64,000 bases of DNA from Lysinibacillus sp. JNUCC-52 (GCF_015999545.1 NZ_CP065546.1:1054001-1118000), one strand, 5' to 3'; shown: positions 54,489 through 63,996, counted from the first letter of the stretch. Notes: generated from the sequence alone by a model not told the origin. Numbers and translations: made by a program.

Positions 54489-55892
54489 TTAAATTTTTAT
54501 CGTTTCTCCAGCAGACGCTTTCAACTCACGTTTTATAAAGCGTCCACTACCTAATACACCGACAAATTCTTTCTCTTTAATAACGTATTCACCACGCACA
54601 AGTACTGAAATTGGTTCACCAGTAATTTCCCAGCCTTCATATGGATTGTAATCGACATTCATATGATGTGTTTTAGCTGAAATTTCGCGTTTTACATCAG
54701 GATCAAAAATAACAATATCAGCGTCTGAACCAATTGCGATTGTTCCTTTTTGTGGGAATAGACCAAAGATTTTCGCTGCACTCGTCGAAATCATATCGAC
54801 AAATTCATTAATTGTTAATTTGCCCTTTGCAACACCTTCCGAATATAAGATGCTAAAGCGATCTTCAATAAACGGTCCACCATTTGGAATTTTCGAGAAA
54901 TCATTTAGCCCTAATTGTTTTTTGCCATTAAAACTAAACGAGCATTGATCGGAACCTATTGTTTGTAATTGCTTTGCTTTTAGCGCATTCCACAGGTGCT
55001 CCTGATGATATTTAGGACGAAGTGGTGGTGACCAAACGTATTTCGCCCCTTCGAAGCCAGGCTGTGCTAAAGCAGACTGATCTAATGTTAAATAAGGTGG
55101 ACATGTTTCTCCATACACGTCGTAACCTTTTTCACGCGCGGCGATAATTTCATCAACGGCCTCTTTACAAGTTACATGGACAACATACAACGTTGCACCT
55201 GCTAAATGAGCTAATTCGATGGCACGCTTTGTCGCCTCGCCCTCTAACTCTGCTGGTCGAGTTAGTGCGTGGTATATCGGCTCTTTATGTCCCGCTTTTC
55301 TCGCCTCTTCCACAAGCTCGTCGATAACAGAGCCATTTTCACAGTGCACCATAACAGTAGCGCCAACCTCTTTTGCAATTTTAAACGCTTTAAAAAGTGT
55401 ACGGTCTGTTGCTTGGAATTCTTTTGCATAGGCCATAAAGACCTTTACTGAAGTAATTCCTTCTTGCTCTAACAATACTGGTAACTCCGCCTCTGTCTCT
55501 GGCGTTAAATCACCAATCATTAAGTGGAATCCGTAATCAATTGCTGATTTCCCTTTTGCCTTTTCATGCCACTTCTCAACTGCTGTAGAAAGCTTCTTTT
55601 CTCCAGCCGTTAAGCAGAAGTCTAAAATGGTTGTTGTGCCACCAAATGCCGCCGCAATCGTACCAGACTTCCAATCATCATCTGTCACTGTATTGTTAAA
55701 GGGCATATCTAAATGTGTATGTGGGTCAATTCCTCCAGGCATAACATATTTGCCAGTAGCATCAATAATTTCTGCGCCTTCTACAGATAAATTTTTTCCA
55801 ATTTGGACAATCTTTCCGTTTTCTATAAGAATATCTGCCTCGTATACATCAGAAGCAGTTGCTACTCGTCCACCTTGAATGATTTTTTTCAT
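54489..55892 (-). CDS. hydA: Dihydropyrimidinase / hydantoinase
   Basis: 467 residues. Binuclear zinc ligands: HTH at 58-60, the carboxylated Lys in TSVKVFMAYA near 148, HCEN near 180, VHVTCK near 237 and the Asp of GSDQCSF near 312. It opens the ring of dihydrouracil to N-carbamoyl-beta-alanine and also hydrolyses hydantoins. ATG at 55892 follows GGTGAGGG; a longer frame has no site. The NGG-x-PFIEDR and NPYEGW blocks are typical of the true dihydropyrimidinases. Confidence 0.95.
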   Translation of the reverse strand: MKKIIQGGRVATASDVYEADILIENGKIVQIGKNLSVEGAEIIDATGKYVMPGGIDPHTHLDMPFNNTVTDDDWKSGTIAAAFGGTTTILDFCLTAGEKKLSTAVEKWHEKAKGKSAIDYGFHLMIGDLTPETEAELPVLLEQEGITSVKVFMAYAKEFQATDRTLFKAFKIAKEVGATVMVHCENGSVIDELVEEARKAGHKEPIYHALTRPAELEGEATKRAIELAHLAGATLYVVHVTCKEAVDEIIAAREKGYDVYGETCPPYLTLDQSALAQPGFEGAKYVWSPPLRPKYHQEHLWNALKAKQLQTIGSDQCSFSFNGKKQLGLNDFSKIPNGGPFIEDRFSILYSEGVAKGKLTINEFVDMISTSAAKIFGLFPQKGTIAIGSDADIVIFDPDVKREISAKTHHMNVDYNPYEGWEITGEPISVLVRGEYVIKEKEFVGVLGSGRFIKRELKASAGETIKI

Positions 55893-56075
55893 GCTATCCC
55901 TCACCTTTCGTGTCAATTCAAGTCATTATTTGAATTTATTCTAGTAGCCTGATAGTTTGCAAAATCACCATTAAAAAATTAACTGCCTTAATTGTCACAG
56001 CTCTGCTAGCTTTTACTGCGGGGTCATCGAGTCCGTCATTTTCCTACCAACTTGTCTATTAATATTCTAGTAAAA

Positions 56076-57320
56076 CTAATTTACCGAGTACGATGCGCCC
56101 ATACTATATTTCGTTTGCATCGTTAATACCGTTTCAAGTAGTACGTCTGCTCCCTTTGCACAATCTTCAAACGCTGTTTCCTCCTCCTCGCAATGACTCT
56201 TGCCTTTAATGCTCGGTACAAATATCATTGCTGAAGGAATTATACTCGCAATATATTGTGCATCATGCCCTGCGCCACTAAACATTCGATGAGCGCTATA
56301 ACCAAAGCGTTGGCAAGACATTTCGATCTCATCACAAATTTTTGTATCAAACATTACCGTATCTCTACCCCACAGTTTGACTGGCTGTATGCGGCACCCC
56401 ATATCCTCTGTAGGCAAAGCATTCAAAATTTCTTCAACCCTTTGCATTACCTCAGGCTTTTGATGACGAGAATCAATTGTAAATGTCACTTTATTTGGAA
56501 TAACGGTATGAATATTAGGAAAAACATTCATTCGCCCAAACGTGAATACTAGTTGTTCGTCAATTTTCCTAAGCTGTTCATGGATAGACGACATTGTTTT
56601 CGATGCAACAATCATTGGATCTTTGCGCATTGACATCGGTGTCGTTCCCGCATGATTGGATTCACCTGTAATAGTAATTTCATAACAAACCATTCCTAGT
56701 ACCCCTTGGACAACGCCAATTTCTAATTGTTTCGCTTCTAGTACTGGCCCTTGTTCAATATGAAGTTCGATATAAGCAAGTGCTTCTTTTAAACGATGTT
56801 GCTGGTCACCCTCATAACCACTAGCTTGTAACGCCGCTTCAAAAGTAATGCCATTTTTATCAACAGACTGTAGCATTTTATCCTTTTCAAATTTTGAAGC
56901 AATCACACCAGAGCTCATCATCGCTGGATCAAAGCGAGCACCTTCTTCATTTGTAAAATTAACAATCATTAATGGCACATCTAGCTCAACATCGTTGTCC
57001 TTTAATGTTCTAATCGCCTCTAAAGCTGTTAAAACACCTAAAACACCATCAAACTTGCCACCCTTTTCAACAGAATCTAAATGTGAGCCCATGACAATTG
57101 GAGGAACTTCCTTTTTCCCTGGTAGAAGGGCATAGATATTAGCCATATCATCCACCTTGATTTCCATCCCTAATTCCTCGCAGCACTTACAAAAATAATC
57201 CCTAGCTAAAACATCCTCATTCGAAAGAGACAAACGCGTTACGCCACCGTTTATAGTAGCCCCAAACTGACTAAATTGTTCAATTGAATCTTGCAATCGT
57301 CTACTATTACATTTATACAT
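56076..57320 (-). CDS. M20-family amidohydrolase (beta-ureidopropionase / N-carbamoyl-amino-acid hydrolase)
   Basis: 414 residues. Metal residues of the AllC/HyuC group are seen: GSHLDSV near 80, FDGVLG near 92, NFTNEEGARF near 124, HIEQGPVLE near 188 and SIKGKSHCEEE near the end; ESNHAGTTPM belongs to the dimer domain. In this operon it should cleave N-carbamoyl-beta-alanine to beta-alanine, CO2 and ammonia. ATG at 57320 with GAGAGG upstream. First gene of the leftward operon, divergent from the PucR-type gene. Confidence 0.93.
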   Translation of the reverse strand: MYKCNSRRLQDSIEQFSQFGATINGGVTRLSLSNEDVLARDYFCKCCEELGMEIKVDDMANIYALLPGKKEVPPIVMGSHLDSVEKGGKFDGVLGVLTALEAIRTLKDNDVELDVPLMIVNFTNEEGARFDPAMMSSGVIASKFEKDKMLQSVDKNGITFEAALQASGYEGDQQHRLKEALAYIELHIEQGPVLEAKQLEIGVVQGVLGMVCYEITITGESNHAGTTPMSMRKDPMIVASKTMSSIHEQLRKIDEQLVFTFGRMNVFPNIHTVIPNKVTFTIDSRHQKPEVMQRVEEILNALPTEDMGCRIQPVKLWGRDTVMFDTKICDEIEMSCQRFGYSAHRMFSGAGHDAQYIASIIPSAMIFVPSIKGKSHCEEEETAFEDCAKGADVLLETVLTMQTKYSMGASYSVN

Positions 57321-57404
57321 ATGCAAGTCCTCTCTTTCACAGTAGTTAATAAATATTCTAAATTAGATAAAATTTACGAGATATGGATATAAAACTAAAA
57401 AAAT

Positions 57405-57420
57405 ATGTGCATCTGCACAT
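57405..57420. promoter_or_regulatory. Candidate PucR-type operator
   Basis: ATGTGCA-TC-TGCACAT is a perfect palindrome in the divergent region, 40 bp before the regulator start and 85 bp before the amidohydrolase start. It is the only strong inverted repeat there. Confidence 0.65.
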
Positions 57421-57459
57421 GATATATGGTAAGTTATGTTCATATTAAGGGGGGAAACT

Positions 57460-58629
57460 ATGGGAACGATTCGCAAAATTGTGGAGGGAGTTCAATTCCC
57501 TATGCTGACATTAGTAGCTGGACAAAGTGGGTCACATCGCAGAGTTACTGGTATTAACGTAGTAGAGAGCATTGATTTAATTATGTTTTGTCGACCAAAT
57601 GAACTTGTCGTCACTACAGGTATTAACCTATCACAGCAAGAAGATTCCTTAGAACAACTCGTTAAGTTAGCTTACGAAAAAAAAGTAGCAGGCTTTATTA
57701 TTAACATTGGCCCTTATATTTCTGCTATTCCTCAGTCAATCATCACTTTTGCTAACGAGCATGATTTCCCTGTTTTTCAAATGCCCTGGCATTGTCGAAT
57801 AGCTGATTTATTAAAAACTACTTTTCAATTCATTGCAAACCATCACCAAGAGCTTTCCATTGAAGAAAAGGTCCTGTATCATTTACTTTTTCACTATAAA
57901 AAACATAATGAATCGATAAAAGAACAATTGATACAACTTGGATTTCCACTAGGTAGAGAGCTTGCCATCATCACTTGTTCAATGATAGGTAGCCAGTCTA
58001 GCATCGACCGCTACGAGGTCATGGTCCAATTTGCATTCCAACATCGCTATAAACGGTTTTTAAAACTTAAACATAAAAATCACCTCATTTTTTTAATTGA
58101 TAGATCACAAATCAATACACCAAACATCCCCTTCTCGAAAATTGTTGAAGAAATCTATGATAAAATTAAACAAAAAAATGGTTCCCTCGATATGATTATC
58201 GGTAAAGGAAACTACCAAAAAGAGCATGAAAATATACGTAAAAGCTATGAAGAATCTTTAACTGTCATACAATTAGCACAGCTTCATAACAACCGATTTT
58301 TATATAAATATAAAGATATTGGTGCCTATCAAATTATTATGGCCGTTCAAAACCAACCATTAATGCAATCCTTTAGCCAAGATATATTAGGTCAATTACA
58401 TCGCTACGATGAGCTACACAATACGGATTATGTAGCATTTTTGCGCATTTTTCTCGAGGAAAATGGCAGCACGAGTAAAATAAGCGAACGACAATTTATT
58501 CATCGTAATACCGTCCTATACAAAATGAGAAAAATAGAAATGCTTTTAGATATGGATTTAACAAACCCTTTTACAAAAACAAATCTTTACTTAGCTTTTT
58601 TGATAGAAGATGTGTTAACGCATCATTAA
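57460..58629 (+). CDS. PucR-family transcriptional regulator
   Basis: 389 residues. The N-terminal PucR domain (about 1-130) includes RVTGINVVESIDLIMFCRPNELVVTTG; a GGDEF-like central part follows, then the C-terminal helix-turn-helix DRTNTVLYK-like block (RQFIHRNTVLYKMRKIEMLLDMDL). PucR controls purine catabolism in B. subtilis; here the neighbours are pyrimidine genes, so the inducer is probably a pyrimidine or its breakdown product. ATG at 57460 follows AAGGGGGG. Confidence 0.92.
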   Translation: MGTIRKIVEGVQFPMLTLVAGQSGSHRRVTGINVVESIDLIMFCRPNELVVTTGINLSQQEDSLEQLVKLAYEKKVAGFIINIGPYISAIPQSIITFANEHDFPVFQMPWHCRIADLLKTTFQFIANHHQELSIEEKVLYHLLFHYKKHNESIKEQLIQLGFPLGRELAIITCSMIGSQSSIDRYEVMVQFAFQHRYKRFLKLKHKNHLIFLIDRSQINTPNIPFSKIVEEIYDKIKQKNGSLDMIIGKGNYQKEHENIRKSYEESLTVIQLAQLHNNRFLYKYKDIGAYQIIMAVQNQPLMQSFSQDILGQLHRYDELHNTDYVAFLRIFLEENGSTSKISERQFIHRNTVLYKMRKIEMLLDMDLTNPFTKTNLYLAFLIEDVLTHH

Positions 58630-58851
58630 CTAGGGTTTGTAACATCATCTTACTCCCAAAATATATATCTGAATTTTCAATTAATATATTGTCCTTCTAA
58701 AACAATTAAGCTATTCATATAAAGTAATAATGGAGTGATCGCCATCTGTTGCCAATAAGCGCAACAGCTTAACAGCTACTAATAGATTTTCGTAGTAGTG
58801 CTGCAAATTGAATTGTTTATTATTGCTATACTTGAAGGAGGAATGTTTAAG

Positions 58852-60372
58852 TTGGTTACGAATACGGGTGTAAAAGAACTCGGGCACTTTATTAATGGAG
58901 AAAATGTAGTAGGAAAAAGTAAAACCTTTTCAAATGTCTACAACCCAAGTACAGGAGCAGTAATTGCACGAGTCCCACTTGCCACAAAGGAAGAAGTGCA
59001 AGAAGCAATCGTTAGTGCCCAAAATGCCTTTCCTGCTTGGCGCGGACTTTCAGTTGGAAAGCGGGCTGAAATTGTACTAAAGTTTCGTCAATTACTAACA
59101 GCACGCATGGATGAATTAATTGACATGATTTGTACTGAAAGTGGGAAAACGATTGAAGATGCCAAAGGGGAAATTACAAGAGGCTTAGAGTCAGTCGACT
59201 TGGCAATTAATGCCCCCCATTTATTAAAGGGCGAGTATTCAGTTAATGTAGGCGGGAACATTAATGCCTATTCAGCAAAAGCACCACTTGGCGTTGTTGC
59301 TGCCATTTCTCCCTTTAACTTCCCAGTGATGGTACCCCTCGCTATCACTAGTATGGCCGTTGCAGTTGGGAATGCCGTTATTTTAAAACCATCTGAGCGT
59401 GTTCCTTGCTCTGCCCTATTTTTGTCTGAGCTTTGGAAGGAAGCAGGTTTACCAGATGGAATTTGGACTGTTATTAATGGGGATAAGGATACTGTAAATG
59501 AACTTTTAACAAATCCCTCTATCGAGGCAATTTCATTTGTCGGTTCGACACCAGTTGCAGAATATATTTACGCAACAGGCTCAAAACATGGCAAACGCGT
59601 GACAGCATTAGGTGGTGGTAAAAACAATATGGTTGTTATGCCAGATGCAGATTTAGAGCAAGTGGCAAATGCGTTTTTAGGTGCAGCTTATGGTGCAGCA
59701 TCCCAACGTTGTATGGCCATTTCTACCATCATTCCAGTTGGTGAAACTACAGCTGATAAGCTTGTAAAAATATTAGCTGAAAAAATAGCAGCTTTAAAAG
59801 TAGGACCGTATACGGATCCAGAAGTTGATTTTGGACCTGTTATTACTCAACAATCGAAAGAGGCCATCATTGGCTTTATTGACCGTAGTCTTCAAGAGGG
59901 GGCTACTATCGTTTGCGATGGTCGTCAACCAGACATCTCGAAAGCGTCTAATGGTTTTTATTTAGGCCCAACATTATTGGATAACGTCAAACCAGGTATG
60001 GAAATTTATGAGCAGGAAGTATTTGGACCTGCACGAAATGTCGTACGTGTCCAAACGTTGGAGGAAGCGATTGATTTAATTAACAATCACGAATTAGGGA
60101 ATGGCGTAACGATCTTCACGAATAATGGAGCTGCCGCTCGAAAATTTACTTCCGAAATTGAAGTCGGTATGGTAGGCGTAAACGTACCAATCCCAATTCC
60201 TGTAGGCTACCACAATTTTGGAGGCTGGAAACGGTCAAAATTTGGTGAAGGTCATATGTTTGGACCAGACCAAGTTCGCTTCTTTACAAAAGCAAAAACA
60301 ATTTCTGAAAAGTGGTTTGAGGATACTACAGAATCTGCATCTTCCTTTGCTTTCCCAAGTAATAACGACTAA
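58852..60372 (+). CDS. mmsA: CoA-acylating methylmalonate/malonate-semialdehyde dehydrogenase
   Basis: 506 residues, aldehyde dehydrogenase fold. NAD motif FVGSTPVAEYIY, the catalytic Cys in GAASQRCMA and the PFNFPVMVPL segment place it in the MmsA/IolA group, which turn malonate semialdehyde to acetyl-CoA or methylmalonate semialdehyde to propionyl-CoA. After uracil breakdown, beta-alanine gives malonate semialdehyde by transamination, so it closes the pathway. AAGGAGG at 58835-58841 supports the TTG at 58852; the ATG at 58843 is too close. Confidence 0.93.
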   Translation: MVTNTGVKELGHFINGENVVGKSKTFSNVYNPSTGAVIARVPLATKEEVQEAIVSAQNAFPAWRGLSVGKRAEIVLKFRQLLTARMDELIDMICTESGKTIEDAKGEITRGLESVDLAINAPHLLKGEYSVNVGGNINAYSAKAPLGVVAAISPFNFPVMVPLAITSMAVAVGNAVILKPSERVPCSALFLSELWKEAGLPDGIWTVINGDKDTVNELLTNPSIEAISFVGSTPVAEYIYATGSKHGKRVTALGGGKNNMVVMPDADLEQVANAFLGAAYGAASQRCMAISTIIPVGETTADKLVKILAEKIAALKVGPYTDPEVDFGPVITQQSKEAIIGFIDRSLQEGATIVCDGRQPDISKASNGFYLGPTLLDNVKPGMEIYEQEVFGPARNVVRVQTLEEAIDLINNHELGNGVTIFTNNGAAARKFTSEIEVGMVGVNVPIPIPVGYHNFGGWKRSKFGEGHMFGPDQVRFFTKAKTISEKWFEDTTESASSFAFPSNND

Positions 60373-60379
60373 AAATATA

Positions 60380-60416
60380 AGCCGTCTCAGTTGTACATTT
60401 GAGACGGCTGTTTGTT
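60380..60416 (+). terminator. Terminator of mmsA
   Basis: AGCCGTCTCA / TGAGACGGCT perfect stem followed by a T-rich GTTTGTT. Confidence 0.85.
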
Positions 60417-60459
60417 CCGAAAAATTAATGCACCTAAAGAACGATCTGTTTTAAAGTGC

Positions 60460-60816
60460 TTACTTTTTCTTGTTTTTGGTATTTGTATTGGTATTGGTAT
60501 TGTTATTTGTATCTTTTTTATTCGTTTTTGGAACGTCTGTGAAGTCTGCTTCTTCCCCAGCTTCCATACCATAACTTGGGTTGCTGTTAATACGAGTATG
60601 CGTCTCGAGGTTCTCTTCCCCATCCAAACGCTTTGCAAGGATTGGAATCGATATAAGTCCAGCAATTCCTACTAGTGCATATACCCACCTAGACAATACA
60701 GCTGTTTGTCCACCAAATAAATATGCGACTAAATCAAATCTAAAAAATCCGATTAGACCCCAGTTAATTGCACCAATAATTACGAGAACTAAGGCAATCC
60801 TATATAATGTTCCCAT
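60460..60816 (-). CDS. DUF378 membrane protein with Asn/Thr/Lys repeat tail
   Basis: 118 residues. The DUF378 core has two helices (ALVLVIIGAINWGLIGFF and VYALVGIAGLISI). The tail is hydrophilic and ends in alternating Asn-Thr and Lys residues, encoded by a run of GGTATT-type hexamers on the plus strand (about 60477-60515), which may vary in length. ATG at 60816 follows AAGGAGGG. Function unknown; such proteins are often stress-linked. Confidence 0.85.
   Translation of the reverse strand: MGTLYRIALVLVIIGAINWGLIGFFRFDLVAYLFGGQTAVLSRWVYALVGIAGLISIPILAKRLDGEENLETHTRINSNPSYGMEAGEEADFTDVPKTNKKDTNNNTNTNTNTKNKKK
60477..60515. repeat. Short tandem repeat inside the DUF378 gene
   Basis: Repeats of a GGTATT-like hexamer with small changes (GGTATTTGTATT, GGTATTGGTATTGTT). 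It encodes the Asn-Thr run and keeps the frame as units change. Confidence 0.7.
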
Positions 60817-61079
60817 TCGTAGTCCCTCCTTTCTTTCTTTAGTGGCAAAGCAAGTCAAATGTCTGGCAAAGCTAAACCTCACCATTATTCTTTATGACGA
60901 ATGAGCCATTAGTGAATGTGTCATGTAAGTTATTTACAACACTCATAATGACGGTCTTATTTTTCGCAATAACTGTTTTTTTATACAAGGTGCGCTTTGA
61001 CTGCAAAAAAGCATACAAAAAGCACTAATAAATCTTAAAATGACCATTTATTAGCGCTTAATATTTCGTTATAGTTAGT

Positions 61080-61562
61080 TTATTTACCTTTGTGAAATGA
61101 CTTTTCATGCTGAAGTAACCATTCTTTCCGCCATAAACCGCCAGCATACCCAGTTAAAGTTCCATTCGAACCGATAATCCGATGACAAGGAATAACAATG
61201 CTAAGTTTATTTTTGCCATTTGCATTGCCAACAGCTCTTATCGCTTTTTCATTGTTAATTGATAGGGCAATTGTTTTATATGTCCCTATTTCTGCATAGC
61301 CTATTTTAGTCAATGCTTGCCATACTTGTTTCTGAAAGTTCGTGCCTTCAACGCTATATGGAAAAGTAAAAGTAAAACGTTGACCCTTAAAATATTCATC
61401 CAATTGCTTTAGGCAATCAAGTAAAATTTTCGGTGTTGAATCTTTTGGAAAGTTTATTATGTGCGGCCGTTCGGTAAACATAATTGAACAAACGGCTTCA
61501 GCACTGCCAATAATTTCTATAATCCCTATAGGAGAATCGTAATCCACTTTATACATTGTCAT
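61080..61562 (-). CDS. ogt: Methylated-DNA--protein-cysteine methyltransferase
   Basis: 160 residues. The acceptor motif IPCHRII has Cys126; AIRAVGNANGKN and GYAGGLWRKEWLL complete the family pattern. It removes methyl groups from O6-methylguanine by transfer to its own Cys. ATG at 61562 follows GGAGG 7 nt upstream and overlaps the end of alkA by 14 bp. It corresponds to AdaB of Bacillus, in an adaA-alkA-ogt operon. Confidence 0.95.
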   Translation of the reverse strand: MTMYKVDYDSPIGIIEIIGSAEAVCSIMFTERPHIINFPKDSTPKILLDCLKQLDEYFKGQRFTFTFPYSVEGTNFQKQVWQALTKIGYAEIGTYKTIALSINNEKAIRAVGNANGKNKLSIVIPCHRIIGSNGTLTGYAGGLWRKEWLLQHEKSFHKGK

Positions 61563-62463
61563 ATAATGACCTCCATAAATAAAAGGTTGCATAAGCTTGC
61601 CATCCTTGCCAAAGTACTTCAAACTCTTTTAGCTCATCTATTGTTGGTTTGCGATCTAATGCTAGTTGCACTTTCAAAGCATTATGGAGTCCAACATCGG
61701 CAATGGGAAACGAAGTTGGATTATGAAAACATTTCATAAGGACATAATCCGCAGTCCATGCACCAATTCCTCTTATTGCCATAAGAATTTTTTTAATGTT
61801 GGCACTATCTTCTTCATTTAGTAATTTTTCTTTCGTTAATTCACCGCTTGCCATCGCTTGTGCAATTGCAATAATATATTCCGATTTTCGAACAGTAAAT
61901 TGCAATGCTCTTAAATCTTCTATATTTAGAGAGGCAATTTTTTCACATGTCGGAAATAGCCAATATGTTTTCCCCTCATAAGTCACATGCTCACCAAAAT
62001 GTTCTACAAATCGTTTTTTGAGCGTATAGGCGAATGTTAAATTTATTTGTTGCCCAATAATTGCCCATACGAGCGCTTCAAATAAATCAGGAATACCTAT
62101 TATTCGTAATCCATCATATTTTTTTACTAGTTGCTGCAAAATCTTATCTTTTTGTGCCATTTTATAAAATGGCGTCAAGTTTCTATCTAAGTCGAACCAT
62201 TCCCTTATATAAGCTATCACTTGTACAACAGCAGTTTGGGAAGGTGTTTTAAGCGGAAAGTGAACTTTAATCTTTTGTCCGCTATAGCTAATTTTACATA
62301 AAATAAATTCATTATGAATGTTTAGCAATTTGTATAATATTTTATTTTGTATCGTATGCAGTATTTCATGATTGGATCTAGCTAAAAATAATAAGCATTC
62401 ATCATAGTTAAATAACATTGGCGTACTAATTTCAATGTAGCATTTTTCCTCTGACTGTTTCAT
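61549..62463 (-). CDS. alkA: DNA-3-methyladenine glycosylase II (AlkA)
   Basis: 304 residues. The helix-hairpin-helix GPD domain has ALVWAIIGQQINLTFAYTL, IRGIGAWTADYVLMK and the catalytic Asp in FPIADVGL. The N-terminal AlkA domain comes before it. It excises alkylated purines. The start overlaps the stop of adaA by 4 bp and the end overlaps ogt, so all three are coupled. Confidence 0.93.
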   Translation of the reverse strand: MKQSEEKCYIEISTPMLFNYDECLLFLARSNHEILHTIQNKILYKLLNIHNEFILCKISYSGQKIKVHFPLKTPSQTAVVQVIAYIREWFDLDRNLTPFYKMAQKDKILQQLVKKYDGLRIIGIPDLFEALVWAIIGQQINLTFAYTLKKRFVEHFGEHVTYEGKTYWLFPTCEKIASLNIEDLRALQFTVRKSEYIIAIAQAMASGELTKEKLLNEEDSANIKKILMAIRGIGAWTADYVLMKCFHNPTSFPIADVGLHNALKVQLALDRKPTIDELKEFEVLWQGWQAYATFYLWRSLYDNV

Positions 62464-63035
62464 AATTCTAGCTCCTTATTTTGCCGATTGCGATATTCAG
62501 TAGGAGAGCAGCTTTTTTGGCGCCGAAACACTTTGTAAAAATTAGAAGAACTAAGAAATCCTGTTTCAAAGCAAATTTCTAAAATCGTTAAATTCGTACT
62601 CTTTAATAAATGTGCCGCTTTATCGATTCTTATTTTTTCTAAATAAGTACGTGGAGTTTCAGCAGTTGCTTGTTTAAATAATCGTTCGAGATGGAATGGG
62701 CTTATCCCAACATGATTGGCAATTTGCTGCAACGTAAGCGTTTGCTTGTATTCTGTCATTAAAAATGATGTAACTACTTTGATAAGTTGCGCATGTGGGG
62801 AGTGCTCAACTTCAGGTTGACACCGTTTACAAGCACGAAAACCTGCTTGTTCAACCTTTGTTCGATCATCATAAAATGCTACGTTTATTTTTTTGGGCTT
62901 TCTTGACCTGCACGAGGGACGACAATAAATTTTTGTCGTTTTCACTGCTGTGAAAAATAATCCATCATAAGTTCGATCACAAGCAATGATTATCTCCCAC
63001 ATCTCATCAAACGAAAGATTGACGTTAATATCCAT
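62460..63035 (-). CDS. adaA: AdaA-type methyl-phosphotriester sensor and transcription activator
   Basis: 191 residues. The N-terminal zinc domain has Cys38 (YCRPSC), Cys42, Cys69 and Cys72, where Cys38 accepts methyl from DNA phosphotriesters. An AraC-type helix-turn-helix pair follows (ISPFHLERLFKQATAETPRTYL). Methylated AdaA switches on the ada operon. The methylguanine domain of E. coli Ada is absent and provided by ogt. GGAGGGG precedes the ATG, 19 bp after the gene in front. Confidence 0.95.
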   Translation of the reverse strand: MDINVNLSFDEMWEIIIACDRTYDGLFFTAVKTTKIYCRPSCRSRKPKKINVAFYDDRTKVEQAGFRACKRCQPEVEHSPHAQLIKVVTSFLMTEYKQTLTLQQIANHVGISPFHLERLFKQATAETPRTYLEKIRIDKAAHLLKSTNLTILEICFETGFLSSSNFYKVFRRQKSCSPTEYRNRQNKELEL

Positions 63036-63054
63036 TAAACCCCTCCATTTTCAG

Positions 63055-63822
63055 CTATTCATATAAAAATGATGTATCTCTTGTCTCCATTAACTGTGTT
63101 GCATTTTTTGTTAAATAAGCCATGATTGTATCAGATAATACATTGCCAAAACTAAAACGTTTAACGCCTAATTGTTGTAGCGTCTGACAATTTGTTAGAC
63201 CTGGTAACGACATTAAATTTATTGGCGCATCAATCGCTGAAGTCATTTCTCTTATTTCATCATGATCTATCAACCCTGGTATAAAAATTCCACTAGCACC
63301 GCTGTCGACATATGCCTTCGCTCTTGTCATTGTTTCTAAAAAGGGCTGCTCCATTTGAAAATATGTATCTGTCCTTGCGTTAATAAAAAAGTCTTTATAA
63401 CCATGTTGATCTAACATCGTTCTCATTTCTGCTAATAGGGAACAATGTTCATTAATATTTCTTAGTCCTTTTTGTTGTTTTAGTGAATCCTCAATATTAA
63501 TACCTGCCACGCCAACATCGGCTGTTCTTAATACATTCTCTAATATTGTTTTCGTATCGCTTCCATACCCTGATTCAATATCCGCTGAAACTGGAATATT
63601 GACATTCTCGGTAATTGTTTTAATTATAGCTAAATGTCTGTTAAAATCGATACATTCACCGTCTGTATATCCAAGCGAATTTGCGATTCCCCAGCTTGTC
63701 GTTCCTATAGCTTTAAAACCCGCCTTTTCTAACGTTAATGCGGATAATAAATCCCAAACATTCCCTAATAATAATAAATCTTGTGTTGTATGTAACGCAT
63801 TGAATGTTTTTATTGTCGTCAT
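63055..63822 (-). CDS. Isocitrate lyase/PEP mutase-family enzyme
   Basis: 255 residues, a TIM barrel of the ICL/PEPM superfamily. Metal-binding residues are in SADIESGYG and INIEDS; the flexible-loop motif KKCGH of true isocitrate lyases is absent, as in the carboxyphosphoenolpyruvate mutase/oxaloacetase-like branch. It probably makes or breaks a C-C or P-C bond of a small keto acid. It sits just ahead of adaA on the same strand and may share the transcript. Start follows a GGGGG site. Confidence 0.85.
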   Translation of the reverse strand: MTTIKTFNALHTTQDLLLLGNVWDLLSALTLEKAGFKAIGTTSWGIANSLGYTDGECIDFNRHLAIIKTITENVNIPVSADIESGYGSDTKTILENVLRTADVGVAGINIEDSLKQQKGLRNINEHCSLLAEMRTMLDQHGYKDFFINARTDTYFQMEQPFLETMTRAKAYVDSGASGIFIPGLIDHDEIREMTSAIDAPINLMSLPGLTNCQTLQQLGVKRFSFGNVLSDTIMAYLTKNATQLMETRDTSFLYE

Positions 63823-63839
63823 ATTTAATCCCCCTATAC

Positions 63840-63853
63840 ATGATAGATATCAT
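63840..63853. promoter_or_regulatory. Small palindrome ahead of the PEP-mutase-family gene
   Basis: ATGATA-GA-TATCAT, perfect inverted repeat 18 bp upstream of the start codon. It may be an operator, or chance in AT-rich DNA. Confidence 0.3.
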
Positions 63854-63956
63854 CTTAACAGGGGTGCATCAGACATTTCGTCCTCATTCTTGCTCTTATG
63901 GTCCATTGCAGACACTTATATAACATTAAAAAGCTACATCATTGCACCAATTATTA

Positions 63957-63996
63957 AAAGTCCCTCCTAGCATAATGCTAAAAGGGACCTTTATTA
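63957..63996. terminator. Terminator at the right edge of the window
   Basis: AAAGTCCCT ... AGGGACCTTT with an inner TAGCATAATGCTA stem. Its gene may be the next one to the right, outside the window. Confidence 0.7.

Noticed and set aside
63599-63970. 123-codon plus-strand frame
   Set aside because: It is antisense to the PEP-mutase-family gene, whose motifs are convincing, and has no ribosome site.
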